64,000 nucleotides of DNA from Vibrio toranzoniae (GCF_024347655.1 NZ_AP025514.1:806001-870000); one strand, 5' to 3'. Shown: positions 8,384 to 21,312, counted from the stretch's first letter. The notes: a model not told the origin generated them from the sequence alone. Numbers and translations: made by a program.

Positions 8384-9517
8384 ATGGCTATAACTGTTAA
8401 TACAAATGTCTCAGCGCTGGTGGCCCAGAGAAACCTCTCTAATGCCAACAACATGCTGAACCAATCTTTGGAGCGCTTAGCTTCAGGTAGCCGTATTAAT
8501 AGTGCAAAAGACGATGCGGCCGGCTTACAAATCTCGAATCGATTGGAAGCGCAGATGAGCGGTATTGATGTCGCAGTTCGAAACGCTAACGACGGAATCT
8601 CCATTATGCAGACCGCAGAAGGGGCGATGAATGAAACCACCAATATCATGCAACGCATGCGAGATTTGTCATTACAAGCGAGTAACGGCTCGAATAGCCA
8701 ATCGGAAAGAACGGCGATTCAAGAAGAAATTACTGCCTTAAACGATGAGCTGAATCGTATCGCAGAGACCACTTCATTTGGTGGTAAAAAACTCCTTAAC
8801 GGTAGCTTTGGTAGCACGTCATTTCAGATTGGTGGCAGTTCTGGTGAAGCAGTGCAAATTGGCCTGAAAAGCATGCGTACCGATGACATCAACATGGGCG
8901 GTTTTAGTTATGTCGCCAATGGCATGGCCAATGACTCGTGGGAAGTGAAATCCAATCAGAATGATATGACGATGTCGTTTACCGATCGTTTTGGTCAGCC
9001 TCAGGAGATCACCATTAACGCGAAAACGGGCGATGATATCGAAGAGTTGGCGACTTACATCAATGGTCAAACGGATCTCGTATCAGCTTCGGTTAATGAT
9101 GATGGGCAGCTTCAGATTTATATGTCTGGTGAAGATACCGCAGGCACGATTTCTTTTTCCGGTTCGCTCGCAAGCGAGCTTTCGATGTCGGCGGGTTATT
9201 ATGAATCAGTCGATGACATCAATGTAACAGATGTGGGTGGTGCTCAACGCGCTGTTTCTATCTTAGATACAGCAATGAAGTATGTCGACAGTCATCGCTC
9301 CGAACTCGGCGCAATGCAAAACCGCTTTGATCATGCCATTAATAACCTTGAAAATGTCCATGAGAATTTGGCGACATCAAACAGTCGAATTAAAGATACC
9401 GACTACGCTAAAGAAACCACTCAAATGCTTAAACAACAAATACTGCAGCAAGTCAGTACCACTATTTTGGCACAAGCAAAGCAGGCGCCGAACCTTGCTT
9501 TAACGTTATTGGGTTAA
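8384..9517 (+). CDS. flagellin (polar flagellum type), copy 1
   Basis: A 377-residue flagellin, the filament subunit. The conserved D0/D1 N-terminus ([20 protein letters not shown] and [20 protein letters not shown]) and C-terminus ([32 protein letters not shown]) are intact. The central region is short and contains a Flagellin_IN-like [19 protein letters not shown] block near residues 207-225, as in vibrio FlaA-F. No cysteine is visible. Codon choice is mixed (many TTA, AAT, GGC), unlike the strongly optimised second copy. Its own FliA promoter lies 46 bases upstream. Which numbered fla gene it matches cannot be settled here. Confidence 0.95.
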   Translation: MAITVNTNVSALVAQRNLSNANNMLNQSLERLASGSRINSAKDDAAGLQISNRLEAQMSGIDVAVRNANDGISIMQTAEGAMNETTNIMQRMRDLSLQASNGSNSQSERTAIQEEITALNDELNRIAETTSFGGKKLLNGSFGSTSFQIGGSSGEAVQIGLKSMRTDDINMGGFSYVANGMANDSWEVKSNQNDMTMSFTDRFGQPQEITINAKTGDDIEELATYINGQTDLVSASVNDDGQLQIYMSGEDTAGTISFSGSLASELSMSAGYYESVDDINVTDVGGAQRAVSILDTAMKYVDSHRSELGAMQNRFDHAINNLENVHENLATSNSRIKDTDYAKETTQMLKQQILQQVSTTILAQAKQAPNLALTLLG

Positions 9518-9707
9518 TAAATTCGTTCTAATCTTATAAAGAGATTTCGGATGAACACCAGTCATTTTAGCTAGTAGCAGCTCAACTTTTTACTCGTCCA
9601 ACTTTTCCGTAACTTTAGCGTTTTCCTTCTCTTTTTTTGATAATTTTACTACCAGTCACGCTTTCTTCTCTTTTAATGCTATTTCTTTAATTTTATTGTT
9701 TTTTTTC

Positions 9708-9734
9708 TAAAGGTTTCACCATTCGAGCCGTTAT
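9708..9734 (+). promoter_or_regulatory. sigma-28 (FliA) promoter of second flagellin
   Basis: TAAA (9708-9711), an exact 15-base spacer and GCCGTTAT (9727-9734) form a very good FliA promoter. The expected start near 9741 gives a leader of about 75 bases to ATG 9816. The rest of the gap 9518-9815 is AT-rich, and no terminator for copy 1 is evident. Confidence 0.8.
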
Positions 9735-9815
9735 TAAAAGTAACTTTGAGAGAACTACTTGGTTTTCCGAGACGTCGGAAACCGCTATACCGGAAAATCA
9801 ATTGGAGAAATCACC

Positions 9816-10949
9816 ATGGCAGTGAATGTAAATACCAACGTTTCAGCGATGACAGCGCAACGTTACCTAAATAATGCAAACAACGCACAACAAACATCAA
9901 TGGAGCGCTTATCTTCAGGTTCTAAAATCAACAGCGCAAAAGATGACGCTGCAGGCCTACAAATCTCGAACCGTTTGAACGTTCAGAGTCGTGGCCTTGA
10001 TGTTGCTGTACGTAACGCGAACGACGGTATCTCGATTGCACAAACGGCTGAAGGTGCAATGAACGAGACAACAAACATCCTGCAACGTATGCGTGACTTG
10101 TCTCTACAATCTTCAAACGGCTCAAACTCAAAATCTGAGCGTGTAGCGATTCAAGAAGAAGTAACAGCACTGAACGACGAACTGAACCGTATCGCGGAAA
10201 CGACGTCTTTTGGTGGCAACAAACTACTTAACGGTACTCACGGTACTAAGTCATTCCAAATCGGTGCGGATAACGGTGAAGCGGTAATGCTTCAACTGAA
10301 AGACATGCGCTCTGATAACGCTCAGATGGGTGGTAAGAGCTACCAAACTGAGAACGCGAAAGACAAAGATTGGAATGTTCAAGCGGGCTCTAACGACCTG
10401 AAATTGTCGTTCACTGACAACTTCGGTCAAGCACAAGAAATCGACATCAACGCAAAAGCGGGTGACGACATCGAAGAGCTAGCAACGTACATCAATGGTC
10501 AACAAGATTCTGTTAAAGCGTCTGTGACTGAAGACGGCAAGCTACAAATGTTCACTGGTAACAACAAAGTGAGCGGCGATGTGTCTTTCTCTGGCGGTCT
10601 TGCGGGTGAGCTAGGCATTCAAGCGGGCAAAGAAGTCACGGTTGATACTATCGACGTAACGTCTGTAGGTGGCGCACAAGAGTCTGTAGCAGTCATCGAT
10701 GCGGCACTTAAGTACGTAGACAGCCACCGTGCTGAACTGGGTGCTTTCCAAAACCGTTTCGACCACGCTATCAGCAACTTAGACAACATTAATGAAAACG
10801 TTAATGCTTCTAAGAGCCGTATTAAAGATACCGACTTCGCGAAAGAAACGACTCAGATGACTAAGTCTCAGATCCTTTCTCAAGCTTCAAGCTCGATTCT
10901 TGCTCAAGCGAAGCAAGCACCGAACTCTGCACTTAGCCTACTAGGTTAA
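9816..10949 (+). CDS. flagellin (polar flagellum type), copy 2
   Basis: A 377-residue flagellin, the same length as copy 1 and similar along its full length (N-terminus [21 protein letters not shown]-terminus [17 protein letters not shown]). The frame is open back to 9759, but ATG 9816 is preceded by GGAGAAATCACC and starts the canonical flagellin N-terminus, so the upstream 19 codons are discarded. The Flagellin_IN-like block ([20 protein letters not shown]) is present. Codons are strongly biased to forms expected of a highly expressed gene (CGT, CTA, AAC, GGT), in contrast to copy 1. It has its own FliA promoter and a downstream terminator. Confidence 0.95.
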   Translation: MAVNVNTNVSAMTAQRYLNNANNAQQTSMERLSSGSKINSAKDDAAGLQISNRLNVQSRGLDVAVRNANDGISIAQTAEGAMNETTNILQRMRDLSLQSSNGSNSKSERVAIQEEVTALNDELNRIAETTSFGGNKLLNGTHGTKSFQIGADNGEAVMLQLKDMRSDNAQMGGKSYQTENAKDKDWNVQAGSNDLKLSFTDNFGQAQEIDINAKAGDDIEELATYINGQQDSVKASVTEDGKLQMFTGNNKVSGDVSFSGGLAGELGIQAGKEVTVDTIDVTSVGGAQESVAVIDAALKYVDSHRAELGAFQNRFDHAISNLDNINENVNASKSRIKDTDFAKETTQMTKSQILSQASSSILAQAKQAPNSALSLLG

Positions 10950-11046
10950 TCGATTAAAAGGCCACGTTGACTATAAGCGTTGTTGAGCATAAGCGTTAAC
11001 GTTAGGCTTCCACAAATTAGCTCGTGGTGAGAGATGAGCGCTAAAC

Positions 11047-11071
11047 AGACCCAGCTTCGGCTGGGTTTTTT
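11047..11071 (+). terminator. terminator after second flagellin
   Basis: ACCCAGC-TTCG-GCTGGGT with a UUCG tetraloop followed by T6, about 100 bases after the flagellin stop. Confidence 0.9.
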
Positions 11072-11278
11072 ATTGCCTGTTGTTTGTCGAAATCATACCG
11101 CGTGCTCTAACATGAGGGGGCTGCGCCTAGGATGGCTTTAAGTCATTTTAACAAGAAAGTAAGGGGGTTGTTGGCAACTAATGATTGGTATTGCTGTAGT
11201 TGACTGAGGGCGTATTGACCACGAGGTGAGGTGTGACTCAGCGCCGCTATTCAAGGAACTAGCAAAGTTAGCAGGCAC
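11072..11278. other. intergenic stretch without recognised gene
   Basis: The gap between the flagellin terminator and the crr terminator (whole gap 10950-11331) has no open frame with a ribosome binding site and no clear repeat or RNA fold that I can support. Confidence 0.5.
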
Positions 11279-11307
11279 AAAAAACGCTACCCTTAGGTAG
11301 CGTTTTA
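11279..11307 (-). terminator. terminator of crr
   Basis: AAAACGCTACC-CTTA-GGTAGCGTTTT is an 11-bp stem flanked by an A run on the plus strand, which is a T run for minus-strand transcripts leaving crr. Confidence 0.85.
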
Positions 11308-11331
11308 ATTAAAGCAGATAAGTAACCGAGA

Positions 11332-11841
11332 TTACTTAGTTACTTTAAGAACTGGAGTTTCGCCAACAGTTACAGAACCAGAAAGCTTGTTCAGCTCCTT
11401 GATTTCGTCCATGTTAGAGATAACAACTGGAGTAAGCGTAGATTTCGCTTTCTCTTCTAGAAGCGCTAGGTCGAAAGTGATGATAGTGTCACCAGCTTTA
11501 ACAGATTGACCTTCTTCAGCTACGCGAGTGAAACCTTCGCCTTTAAGTTCAACAGTATCGATACCGAAGTGAACGAAAAGCTCAACACCGTCGTCAGACT
11601 CGATAGAGAATGCGTGGTTAGTTTCGAAGATCTTACCGATAGTACCGTTAACTGGAGCTACCATTTTGTCGCCAGCTGGTTTGATCGCGATGCCGTCACC
11701 AACGATTTTTTCAGCGAAAACTACATCTGGCACATCTTCGATGTTTACGATTTCACCAGAAAGAGGTGCGATGATTTCGATTGCACCAGCATCAGCGCTG
11801 TCATCAGATACAAGCTTTTTCAGTTTGTCAAACAGACCCAT
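11332..11841 (-). CDS. crr: PTS glucose-family EIIA component (EIIA-Glc)
   Basis: A 169-residue soluble EIIA-Glc that takes phosphate from HPr and passes it to sugar-specific IIB domains. It also controls adenylate cyclase and inducer exclusion in relatives. The active His91 lies in [15 protein letters not shown] and the second conserved His76 in [10 protein letters not shown], with E. coli-like numbering. The length equals the E. coli protein (169). It is third in the minus-strand ptsH-ptsI-crr order, 106 bases after ptsI, and has its own terminator. The nearby NagE lacks a IIA domain, so Crr is its probable phosphate donor. Confidence 0.98.
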   Translation of the reverse strand: MGLFDKLKKLVSDDSADAGAIEIIAPLSGEIVNIEDVPDVVFAEKIVGDGIAIKPAGDKMVAPVNGTIGKIFETNHAFSIESDDGVELFVHFGIDTVELKGEGFTRVAEEGQSVKAGDTIITFDLALLEEKAKSTLTPVVISNMDEIKELNKLSGSVTVGETPVLKVTK

Positions 11842-11947
11842 TGTGTCATGCTCCTAACGTTTAGTTTTATTCTATAGAATATACTATACCAATCTAACAA
11901 ATTAGACGACTATTTTTAGCCGTCTAACTTTATTAAGCATTTGGCGA

Positions 11948-13672
11948 TTACTGAGTTTTCTCAGCGATGAAATTTTCTACGCAAGCTTCAATTTCAGCAG
12001 CTGTTGGTAGAGATAGTGCTTCGTCAGCCATAGCTTTAACTTCAGCGAAGTTAGAGTTACGGATTACTTTCTTAACTTTAGGGATAGAGATACCGCTCAT
12101 AGAGAACTCATCTAGCCCCATACCAAGAAGAAGTAGCGTTGCACGTTCATCACCAGCAAGCTCACCACACATACCCGTCCACTTACCTTCAGCGTGTGAT
12201 GCGTCGATCACTTGCTTGATTACTGTAAGAACAGCAGGAGATAGTGGGTTGTATAGGTGAGAAATCATTTCGTTACCACGGTCTACCGCAAGAGTGTACT
12301 GCGTTAGGTCGTTAGTACCGATAGAGAAGAAAGCTACTTCTTTCGCTAGGTGGTGTGCGATTGCAGCAGCTGCTGGAGTCTCAACCATTACGCCGATTTC
12401 GATCTCTTCATCGAAAGCTAGGCCTTCAGCGCGAAGTTCAACTTTGTACTCTTCGATTGCTTTTTTCAGTTCACGGATCTCTTCAACAGAAATGATCATT
12501 GGGAACATGATACGTAGTTTACCGTGTGCAGACGCACGTAGGATACCACGCAGTTGGTCACGTAGGATTTCACGACGATCCAAGCTGATACGTACTGCAC
12601 GCCAGCCTAGGAAAGGGTTCATCTCTTGTGGAAGGTCCATGTATGGTAGGTCTTTGTCGCCACCGATATCCATAGTACGGATAATCACTGACTCGCCTTC
12701 CATTGCTTCTGCTACTTCTTTGTAAGCAGCGTATTGCTCTTCTTCAGTAGGAAGCGCGTCACGGTCCATAAATAGGAATTCAGTACGGTACAGACCAACG
12801 CCTTCACCGCCGTTACGCAGGATACCGTCACAGTCTTTTACTGTACCGATGTTGCCGCAAACTTCTACACGGTGACCGTCTAGAGTTTCAGCATGCAAAT
12901 CTTTTAGTTTTGCTAGTTCAGCCGCTTCTGCTTCGAAATCTGCTTTGATTTTCTTAGCTTCTGTTAGTTCTGCTTCAGAAGGGTTGATGATGATCTTGTT
13001 GTTCATCGCGTCTAGCACAAGCATGTCGCCGTTCTTAACTTGCTTAGTGATATCGTTAGTGCCAACGATAGCTGGAAGCTCAAGAGAACGTGCCATGATT
13101 GAAGTGTGAGAGGTACGACCGCCGATGTCACAAGCAAAACCAAGAACGTAGTCTAGGTTGATTTGTGCAGTTTCAGATGGCGTTAGGTCGTAAGCAACTA
13201 GGATTACTTCTTCATTGATGTCTGCTAGAGAAACAATGTTGATGCCTAGTGCATTTTTAACGAAACGAGTGCCGATATCACGGATATCAGTTGCACGTTC
13301 TTTTAGGTACTCATCATCAAGAGACTCTAGTGCTACAGCTTGCTCTTCGATCACAGTGTGGATCGCGTTGTCTGCGTGCATTTTATCTTTCTTGATGAGT
13401 GCTAAAATCTCTTCTTCTAGCTCTTCATCTTCAAGCAGCATGATGTGGCCTTCAAAGATTGCTTCTTTTTCTTCGCCAAAAGTTTCAAGTGCTTTTTGCT
13501 TAACAACTTCAAGTTGTTGAGAAGATTTGTTGCGAGCGTCAAAGAAACGCTGAACTTCTGCTTCAACTTGAGCGTCTGAGATAGGTTGAGTGTTTAGGAC
13601 AATTTCATCTTCTTGAAGTAGTAGTGCTTTACCGAAAGCAATACCAGGAGATGCTAGGATGCCTGAAATCAT
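11948..13672 (-). CDS. ptsI: PTS enzyme I (phosphoenolpyruvate-protein phosphotransferase)
   Basis: A 574-residue enzyme I that moves phosphate from phosphoenolpyruvate to HPr. The phosphorylated His189 lies in [13 protein letters not shown]. The PEP-binding C-terminal barrel shows [11 protein letters not shown] and MVETPAAA, and the catalytic cysteine sits in GMCGELAGD near residue 500. The length matches the E. coli protein (575). It lies between ptsH (136-base gap) and crr (106-base gap). The wide gaps are larger than in E. coli and could hold internal promoters or processing sites, though I see no strong motif. Confidence 0.98.
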   Translation of the reverse strand: MISGILASPGIAFGKALLLQEDEIVLNTQPISDAQVEAEVQRFFDARNKSSQQLEVVKQKALETFGEEKEAIFEGHIMLLEDEELEEEILALIKKDKMHADNAIHTVIEEQAVALESLDDEYLKERATDIRDIGTRFVKNALGINIVSLADINEEVILVAYDLTPSETAQINLDYVLGFACDIGGRTSHTSIMARSLELPAIVGTNDITKQVKNGDMLVLDAMNNKIIINPSEAELTEAKKIKADFEAEAAELAKLKDLHAETLDGHRVEVCGNIGTVKDCDGILRNGGEGVGLYRTEFLFMDRDALPTEEEQYAAYKEVAEAMEGESVIIRTMDIGGDKDLPYMDLPQEMNPFLGWRAVRISLDRREILRDQLRGILRASAHGKLRIMFPMIISVEEIRELKKAIEEYKVELRAEGLAFDEEIEIGVMVETPAAAAIAHHLAKEVAFFSIGTNDLTQYTLAVDRGNEMISHLYNPLSPAVLTVIKQVIDASHAEGKWTGMCGELAGDERATLLLLGMGLDEFSMSGISIPKVKKVIRNSNFAEVKAMADEALSLPTAAEIEACVENFIAEKTQ

Positions 13673-13808
13673 AGCTTTACCTTAGTTGTTCAACTGTAAA
13701 CGGGAGAGTGTGTAAATTTAAGTCGTCGACTAATGCCGCGCTTATTCCTATCTATTTCGAACAAAGCCACTTTGATATGCAAAATGGCTTTGAAAGAAGG
13801 AGACCGTA

Positions 13809-14066
13809 TTAGTGTAGTTGATCCATAAGAGCAACTAGGTGGTCTACAGCTTGTTGAGCTTGAGGGCCTTCAGCTGAAATAGTTACGTTAGTCCCTTTTA
13901 CTAGGCCTAAAGTTTGTAGTTTGAACAGGCTTTTCGCGCTAGCGCTTTTGCCGTTAGAAGTCACAGTGATGTCAGCGTCGAAAGATTTTGCTTCTTTTAC
14001 GAACTGTGCAGCTGGACGAGTGTGAAGGCCGTTTTCTGCTGTGATTTCTACTTGCTTCTCGTACAT
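13809..14066 (-). CDS. ptsH: PTS phosphocarrier protein HPr
   Basis: An 85-residue HPr. The phosphorylated His15 is in the conserved [10 protein letters not shown] and the Ser46 region in [15 protein letters not shown], both at canonical positions. It carries phosphate from enzyme I to EIIA domains such as Crr. It is the first gene of ptsHI-crr on the minus strand. The promoter must lie in 14067-14314, between ptsH and the cysK terminator; no operator could be assigned there with confidence. Confidence 0.98.
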   Translation of the reverse strand: MYEKQVEITAENGLHTRPAAQFVKEAKSFDADITVTSNGKSASAKSLFKLQTLGLVKGTNVTISAEGPQAQQAVDHLVALMDQLH

Positions 14067-14314
14067 TTTATATACCCCAATTAATTTATTTTTTGTAAGT
14101 TTGTAACCAGATTAGCTTAACTGCTTTAGCCCAAATGCGCTAGAGACTAGTACGCCATGTTCGTGTTAGAACTTAGACTGGTTATAAATTTTTATCCAGC
14201 CATGGTCATCTTTTGTTGAGTACTCATGACTTTCTGAATTTGTTTATTGCTTCTTTTATTTTGAAGCGAAAAATAAAACAGACCCGATATTACCAAAGGT
14301 AGGGCAGGGATCAA

Positions 14315-14342
14315 CAAAAAAGCCCCTAAACGGGGCTTTTTT
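14315..14342. terminator. terminator of cysK, symmetrical
   Basis: AAAAAAGCCCC-TAAA-CGGGGCTTTTTT lies 27 bases after the cysK stop on the minus strand. The A and T runs on both sides allow termination in either direction. The rest of the 302-base gap 14067-14368 presumably holds the ptsH promoter. Confidence 0.9.
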
Positions 14343-14368
14343 GGACGAAAAATTGATTTGACCACATA

Positions 14369-15337
14369 TTATTGTTGGTTCTCTTTTTCCGTAAAGAGAC
14401 CTGCAAATAGGGCTGTACTTAGGTAACGTTCACCAGAGCTTGGTAGCACGGTAACAATGGTTTTTCCTGCAAATTCAGGGAGTTCTGCAATTCTGTTTGC
14501 CGCTACTACTGCTGCGCCAGATGATATGCCTGCTAGGATGCCTTCTTCTTTCATTAGTCGTTGAGCCATCTCAATCGCTTCTTCAGAAGTTACCGATTCT
14601 ACGCGGTCAATAATGTCTAAATCCAGGTTTCCTGGGATGAAACCAGCACCAATACCTTGGATTTTGTGTGGAGCTGGCTTGATTTCTTCGCCCGCAAGCG
14701 CTTGTGCAATCACTGGAGACTCTGCTGGTTCAACTGCTACTGAGATGATGGCTTTGCCTTTTTCACCTTTAATGTAGCGACTCGTACCTGTGATAGTACC
14801 GCCCGTACCAACACCGGCTACAAACACATCGACTTCACCATCAGTTGCTTCCCAAATTTCAGGACCTGTTGTTTGTTCATGAATTTGTGGGTTTGCTGGG
14901 TTGTTGAATTGTTGTAGGAGTAGATATTTCTCTGGATCTGAAGCAACAATCTCTTCTGCCTTGGCGATTGCGCCGTTCATGCCTTTTGGTGCTTCAGTCA
15001 GCACTAGGTTTGCACCAAGCGCTTTAAGTAGCTTACGACGTTCTAGGCTCATTGACTCAGGCATCGTTAGCGTTAGCTTGTAACCGCGTGCGGCTGCTAC
15101 GAATGCAAGTGCAACACCTGTGTTACCGCTGGTCGGCTCAACAAGCTCGATACCTGGTTTCAGAGTACCTGCTTTTTCCGCTTCCCAGATCATGTTTGAC
15201 CCGATACGACACTTAACACTGAAGCTTGGGTTACGAGCTTCGATCTTAGCTAGAACGTTACCTTTGCTTACTTTGTTAAGGCGGACTAGAGGCGTGTTAC
15301 CAATCGTTAGGGTGTTGTCTTCGTAGATCTTGCTCAT
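14369..15337 (-). CDS. cysK: cysteine synthase A (O-acetylserine sulfhydrylase)
   Basis: A PLP enzyme joining O-acetylserine and sulfide to give cysteine. The PLP lysine region [20 protein letters not shown] is nearly identical to that of E. coli CysK. The substrate loop [13 protein letters not shown] and the phosphate loop [14 protein letters not shown] follow. An in-frame ATG at 15352 would add five residues, but GAAGGA lies seven bases before ATG 15337 and [20 protein letters not shown] is the usual CysK start, so 322 residues is chosen. It sits next to cysZ on the same strand, a sulfur-assimilation neighbourhood shared with E. coli. Confidence 0.97.
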   Translation of the reverse strand: MSKIYEDNTLTIGNTPLVRLNKVSKGNVLAKIEARNPSFSVKCRIGSNMIWEAEKAGTLKPGIELVEPTSGNTGVALAFVAAARGYKLTLTMPESMSLERRKLLKALGANLVLTEAPKGMNGAIAKAEEIVASDPEKYLLLQQFNNPANPQIHEQTTGPEIWEATDGEVDVFVAGVGTGGTITGTSRYIKGEKGKAIISVAVEPAESPVIAQALAGEEIKPAPHKIQGIGAGFIPGNLDLDIIDRVESVTSEEAIEMAQRLMKEEGILAGISSGAAVVAANRIAELPEFAGKTIVTVLPSSGERYLSTALFAGLFTEKENQQ

Positions 15338-15559
15338 GCGATATTCCTTCATTTAATGACAGAACTAAACGTAGTATATCAATCACTTTACCGTCTAGTG
15401 TCTTTCGATGTTTGTTTAGCTTGAATTTAGGTTAAACAAGTTGAAAAAAAGTAAAAGGATTAAAAAGTTATATCATATAGATATGTAGCGGAGGTCACGC
15501 CTACCTCTATTGAAGTCAGAACTTAAAGAAGATAGGCGTTGTTAAAGAGAGAGTGAAGG

Positions 15560-16318
15560 TTATAGACGAGAACGCAGAGCTTGGTCTTTAAACTCAACAA
15601 CCCACATGGCTGTGGCGCCACAAACCGCGACTGGCATCACGATCAGGTTTAAAATTGGGATTGTCGTAAAAACAGAAACAAGCGCGCCGAAGCTGTAGGT
15701 CTTACCTTGTTTTTGTTTCAAATTGTTTCTCATATCATCAAATTTTATTTTATGGTTATCAAATGGGTAATCAGCGTACTGGATCGCTAACATCCATGCG
15801 GTGAAGATGAACCATAAAAATGGTGCAACGGTTTGCCCCAGTGCTGGAATTAATAAAAGTAGGAATAAGCCGATCGCTTTTGGCAAAACGTAGACAAGCT
15901 TGCGCCATTCTCTGGCTAATATACGTGGCGTATCTTTGAGAACATCGAGTAAACCGTCGTCATTGACTTTATTGCCGCTAAGCAGTTCTTCGACCTTTTC
16001 CGAGAGCAAGCCATTGAACGGTGCGGCGATGAAGTTAGCGAGTGTGCTAAAAAAATACGAAAACGTTGCCAATACGGTTAGTACAAGTAGTGGCCATAAA
16101 ATATATGACAACCATGATAAGAAGCTTGGTAATGCCCCAATCCATCCTTCAATCCAAGTGTTTAGGTTAGAGAAGATATAAAACAAAGCACCACCAACAA
16201 GTAACACGTTAGCGATAAGAGGAAGTAGGACAAACTTACGAATACTCGGTGACAAAGCGATCTTTATTCCGAAAATAAAGTAGCCAAAGCCTGAGCGAGG
16301 AATAGATTCAATAGTCAT
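15560..16318 (-). CDS. cysZ: sulfate transporter CysZ
   Basis: A 252-residue membrane protein (E. coli CysZ 253). Hydrophobic segments occur at about residues 25-50, 65-95, 140-180 and 205-235. The N-terminal RSGFGYFIFGIKIALSPSIR and the PFNGLLSEKVEELLSG segment are typical of CysZ. It mediates sulfate entry for cysteine synthesis. It precedes cysK on the minus strand by about 220 bases and is divergent from zipA. The palindrome TCACATGTGA near 16329-16338 lies in its upstream region; its meaning is unknown. Confidence 0.93.
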   Translation of the reverse strand: MTIESIPRSGFGYFIFGIKIALSPSIRKFVLLPLIANVLLVGGALFYIFSNLNTWIEGWIGALPSFLSWLSYILWPLLVLTVLATFSYFFSTLANFIAAPFNGLLSEKVEELLSGNKVNDDGLLDVLKDTPRILAREWRKLVYVLPKAIGLFLLLLIPALGQTVAPFLWFIFTAWMLAIQYADYPFDNHKIKFDDMRNNLKQKQGKTYSFGALVSVFTTIPILNLIVMPVAVCGATAMWVVEFKDQALRSRL

Positions 16319-16546
16319 ATTTAAATTGGGTCACATGTGAATTTGGTTAAATAGCAAACATCTCTAGTGTACTCGACCAAAATTAAGAAAAAAAGCGTGG
16401 CGAAAATCACACCAAGTAAGGAACTAATTGTATTAAGTTGTTCTAAAACGGTGGCTACTTTTGATAGAGTAGTGAGATTGGTCAAATTAACCTAACTTAG
16501 TGACAGCGTTTTAATAGCTAGTGACTACGAAAGCTGAGAGCGAAAA

Positions 16547-17581
16547 ATGCAGGAATTGCGATTTGTACTCATTATTGTTGGCGCATTAGCTATCGCCGCA
16601 TTATTGTTCCACGGTCTGTGGACGAGTAAGAAAGAAGGGAAAGCAAAGTTTGGAGATAAACCGCTTGGTAAGCTTGAAAACGATCGCTTAGGTGAGCCTG
16701 AAAATATCCCAAACCGCTCATTCGCCCCAGAAGATGATTTCGAGATAATCAGAAAAGAGCGTAAAGAACCGGATTTTGCTGCTTCACCATCCGATACTGA
16801 TCCTTTGATTGACTCAGATCCGCTAACAGCACCACCAACGAAAGAAGTTTACGAAGATGATATTGAATTGAATGATCTTCCTTCTTTCAGTGTTGAAGAG
16901 CCAATCAAGGTTGAAAGCGAATCTAAAGAGATTGAAGAACAGAAGGTTGTTGAGCCTGAAGTTCCAAGTTTTGAGCTGACCGATGAGCAAAAAGAAAGTC
17001 ACGCTGGTTTTCAAGAACAATATGGCTCGCTTGATGAAAAAGTAGATGAAATGATTGAAGAACCATTGGTGTCCAGTGAGCCGGTCGTTGCTGAAGAAAT
17101 CATTGTTCCACAAGGTGCCTCATCAATTGAGTCAGAAGTAAAGCAAGATGAAGACCTTGGTCTTGAAGTGATCGTTCTTAATGTACATTGCGCTGGAGAG
17201 GTTCCATTCGTGGGCACTGAACTCTTCCGTAGCATGGAGAACAATGGTCTCACTTATGGTGAAATGTCTATCTATCACTGCTTTGCACAACCTAGTGATG
17301 ATCCAAAAGTTATTTTCAGCGTAGCAAATATGATGCAACCGGGTACCTTAGAACACGATGATCCTGCTGACTTTACCACGAAAGGCATTTCATTCTTTAT
17401 GACGCTGCCATGCTACGGTCAAGCAGATCAAAACTTCAATGTGATGTTGAGTGCAGCGCAAAAAATTGCTGACGATATGGGTGGAAATGTCCTAGATGAG
17501 TCTCGCAACTTAATGACACCAAGCCGTTTGTCTGATTACCGTAAACAAATCAGAGACTTTATGATGGCATCGAATGCCTAG
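16547..17581 (+). CDS. zipA: cell division protein ZipA
   Basis: A 344-residue division protein that anchors FtsZ polymers to the inner membrane. It has one N-terminal membrane segment ([22 protein letters not shown], about residues 4-25) and a long acidic Pro/Glu-rich linker (about 40-195). The C-terminal FtsZ-binding domain runs from about 205, including [28 protein letters not shown] and [12 protein letters not shown]. The ATG is preceded by GAGAGCGAAAA. It lies upstream of ligA on the same strand, as in E. coli, but a terminator separates them. Confidence 0.96.
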   Translation: MQELRFVLIIVGALAIAALLFHGLWTSKKEGKAKFGDKPLGKLENDRLGEPENIPNRSFAPEDDFEIIRKERKEPDFAASPSDTDPLIDSDPLTAPPTKEVYEDDIELNDLPSFSVEEPIKVESESKEIEEQKVVEPEVPSFELTDEQKESHAGFQEQYGSLDEKVDEMIEEPLVSSEPVVAEEIIVPQGASSIESEVKQDEDLGLEVIVLNVHCAGEVPFVGTELFRSMENNGLTYGEMSIYHCFAQPSDDPKVIFSVANMMQPGTLEHDDPADFTTKGISFFMTLPCYGQADQNFNVMLSAAQKIADDMGGNVLDESRNLMTPSRLSDYRKQIRDFMMASNA

Positions 17582-17619
17582 CCGTATTCTTTAGCCTTGT
17601 AAATAATCTATATTTATAG

Positions 17620-19686
<2,067 letters not shown>

Positions 19687-19708
19687 GTAAATTCAGATAA
19701 AAAAAGCT

Positions 19709-19741
19709 CAAAGGCACTCCTTTTAAGGGAGTGCCTTTTTT
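19709..19741 (+). terminator. terminator of ligA
   Basis: AAAGGCACTCC-TTTTAA-GGGAGTGCCTTTTTT, directly after the ligA stop. Confidence 0.9.
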
Positions 19742-20211
19742 ATGTTTGTTATAAATTGATAGTCTTTTTAATTGTTGAGAATTTTGTTCCTATACGAACT
19801 ATTAAATTATGACAGTGATGGCGTTCAATATTAATGAAATACCATTTTGGTTGTAAGATAAATGCGAGTCACTTCAATTTTATGGAAATTAAACTCAAGT
19901 CAAAGTATTGATTTAAATGAACTAAATTGGTTTGTTGTATAGGTTTTACAATTTATCGACTGAGATCACTAAGCACCCAGTAAATTTGCACTAACTCATA
20001 TTTTTTTAGATGAAAATTAAGTTCTCATTGATCTTTTTGAGGGCGAAGTTAGTCTTAATGCCATGGATGCACACGATGTGTATAACCAGAAAGGAAATAG
20101 AGAATTCAGATTTTAGAGTTCTCAAACAAGAAAAGGTATTTCTCTCTACGGCGGCCAACTTTAGGCGGGGAATATTCAAACAGCTATATCCATTTTTAGG
20201 AGTTTTATTCC
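19742..20211. other. 470-base leader/promoter region of the porin
   Basis: An AT-rich intergenic region without a supported gene. A frame at 20010-20300 overlaps the porin start and has no family resemblance. Such long regions before porins usually contain several regulator sites and an sRNA-targeted leader, but I cannot place a specific site. The ribosome binding site TTTTTAGGAG precedes ATG 20212. Confidence 0.5.
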
Positions 20212-21312
20212 ATGGAAAACAAAATTTTCAAACGTACTCTACTAGGTGCTTCAGTTGCACTTTTATCAACAGGCGTAATGGCGAAAGAAGTTGGTGTTAA
20301 CTCTGACTTCAACGTTGATGTTTACGGTGTTGCGGCTATCTCTTTAGTTAACTACAACACAACTGATAATAATGACTCTAGCTCTGGTTACGTAGTAGAG
20401 AATGAATCTCGTATCGGCTTCCGTGCTCATAAAGATATGTTTGATGACGTATTAATTACAATGCAGATCGAATCAGGTTACGTAGATAGTACAGACTGGG
20501 GACATGGTGGCGTTTCAGGCGGTGTGCTTGGTTTCCGTGATACTTTTGTTGGTGCTTCTGGCTCTTGGGGTAATCTACGTGTGGGTCGTGTTCTTACGCC
20601 ACTATACGAAATTGTCGACTGGCCATTCTCTAACCCTGGTCTAGGCTCTGTATTCGATTGGGGCGGCATCAATGGTCACTACGATCGTCAATCTAACCAA
20701 GTACGTTACGACTCAGCTAAATTTGGTGGTTTCTCTTTTGCAGCTTCTGTTGGTCGTGATGATAACGACAACGGTGGTGGTGCAGCGACTCGTGATGCTA
20801 ACTTCTTTGGCGCAAGCGCTAAATACAGCTTCGAAAAAGTAACATTTATGGGTGCAGTTGAATCTGGTACTCGTGTAGTTGCCGCTACTGGTGGTGATTG
20901 GTCATTTGATGAGAATGGTAACCCTGAGCAAGCTCCTGAAGTCGCTGGCTACGATGATGATACATTCGCATACATCGTTGGTTTTGAGGCTAGCCTACCT
21001 GCAGGATTCGGCTTTGCGGCTGCATTTAAAGGTGAAGAGCTAGATAACGGCATCCGTAAGCAAACACAAGATTCTTACTCTATCATTGGCCAATACTGGA
21101 ATGGTCCAATTGGTTTTAAACTGGGTTACGCAGCGAACCTAGAGTCTGAACTTAACGGTAGCAAAGAAGCTAATACAGATAGCAATACTATCTCTGGTCA
21201 GCTAATGGCAGTGCACAACGGATTCGTACCTTACCTACGTGTTGCGGGCCGTACTGTTGGTGACGCTGATACAGATATCGTAACTCGCGTTGGTCTTGAG
21301 TACGGTTTTTAA
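20212..21312 (+). CDS. outer-membrane general porin
   Basis: A 366-residue outer-membrane porin of the Gram-negative trimeric type. The signal peptide is about residues 1-25 (hydrophobic core TLLGASVALLSTGVMA, cleavage before KEVG). Alternating beta-strand segments follow, such as FNVDVYGVAAISLVNY, RIGFRAHKD, GSWGNLRVGR and NQVRYDSAKFGGFSFAAS. The C-terminal strand RVGLEYGF ends in the Phe needed for BAM recognition. It is not obviously OmpU or OmpT. The syntenic place after zipA-ligA is recalled to hold a porin in V. cholerae. A hairpin terminator follows. Confidence 0.9.
   Translation: MENKIFKRTLLGASVALLSTGVMAKEVGVNSDFNVDVYGVAAISLVNYNTTDNNDSSSGYVVENESRIGFRAHKDMFDDVLITMQIESGYVDSTDWGHGGVSGGVLGFRDTFVGASGSWGNLRVGRVLTPLYEIVDWPFSNPGLGSVFDWGGINGHYDRQSNQVRYDSAKFGGFSFAASVGRDDNDNGGGAATRDANFFGASAKYSFEKVTFMGAVESGTRVVAATGGDWSFDENGNPEQAPEVAGYDDDTFAYIVGFEASLPAGFGFAAAFKGEELDNGIRKQTQDSYSIIGQYWNGPIGFKLGYAANLESELNGSKEANTDSNTISGQLMAVHNGFVPYLRVAGRTVGDADTDIVTRVGLEYGF

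Noticed and set aside
16325..16342. TCACATGTGA palindrome upstream of cysZ as a possible CRP site
   Set aside because: The half-sites are inverted relative to the CRP consensus (TCACA...TGTGA rather than TGTGA...TCACA) and have no spacer.
20010..20300. 96-codon plus-strand frame in the porin leader
   Set aside because: It runs out of frame into the porin signal peptide and has no usable ribosome site.
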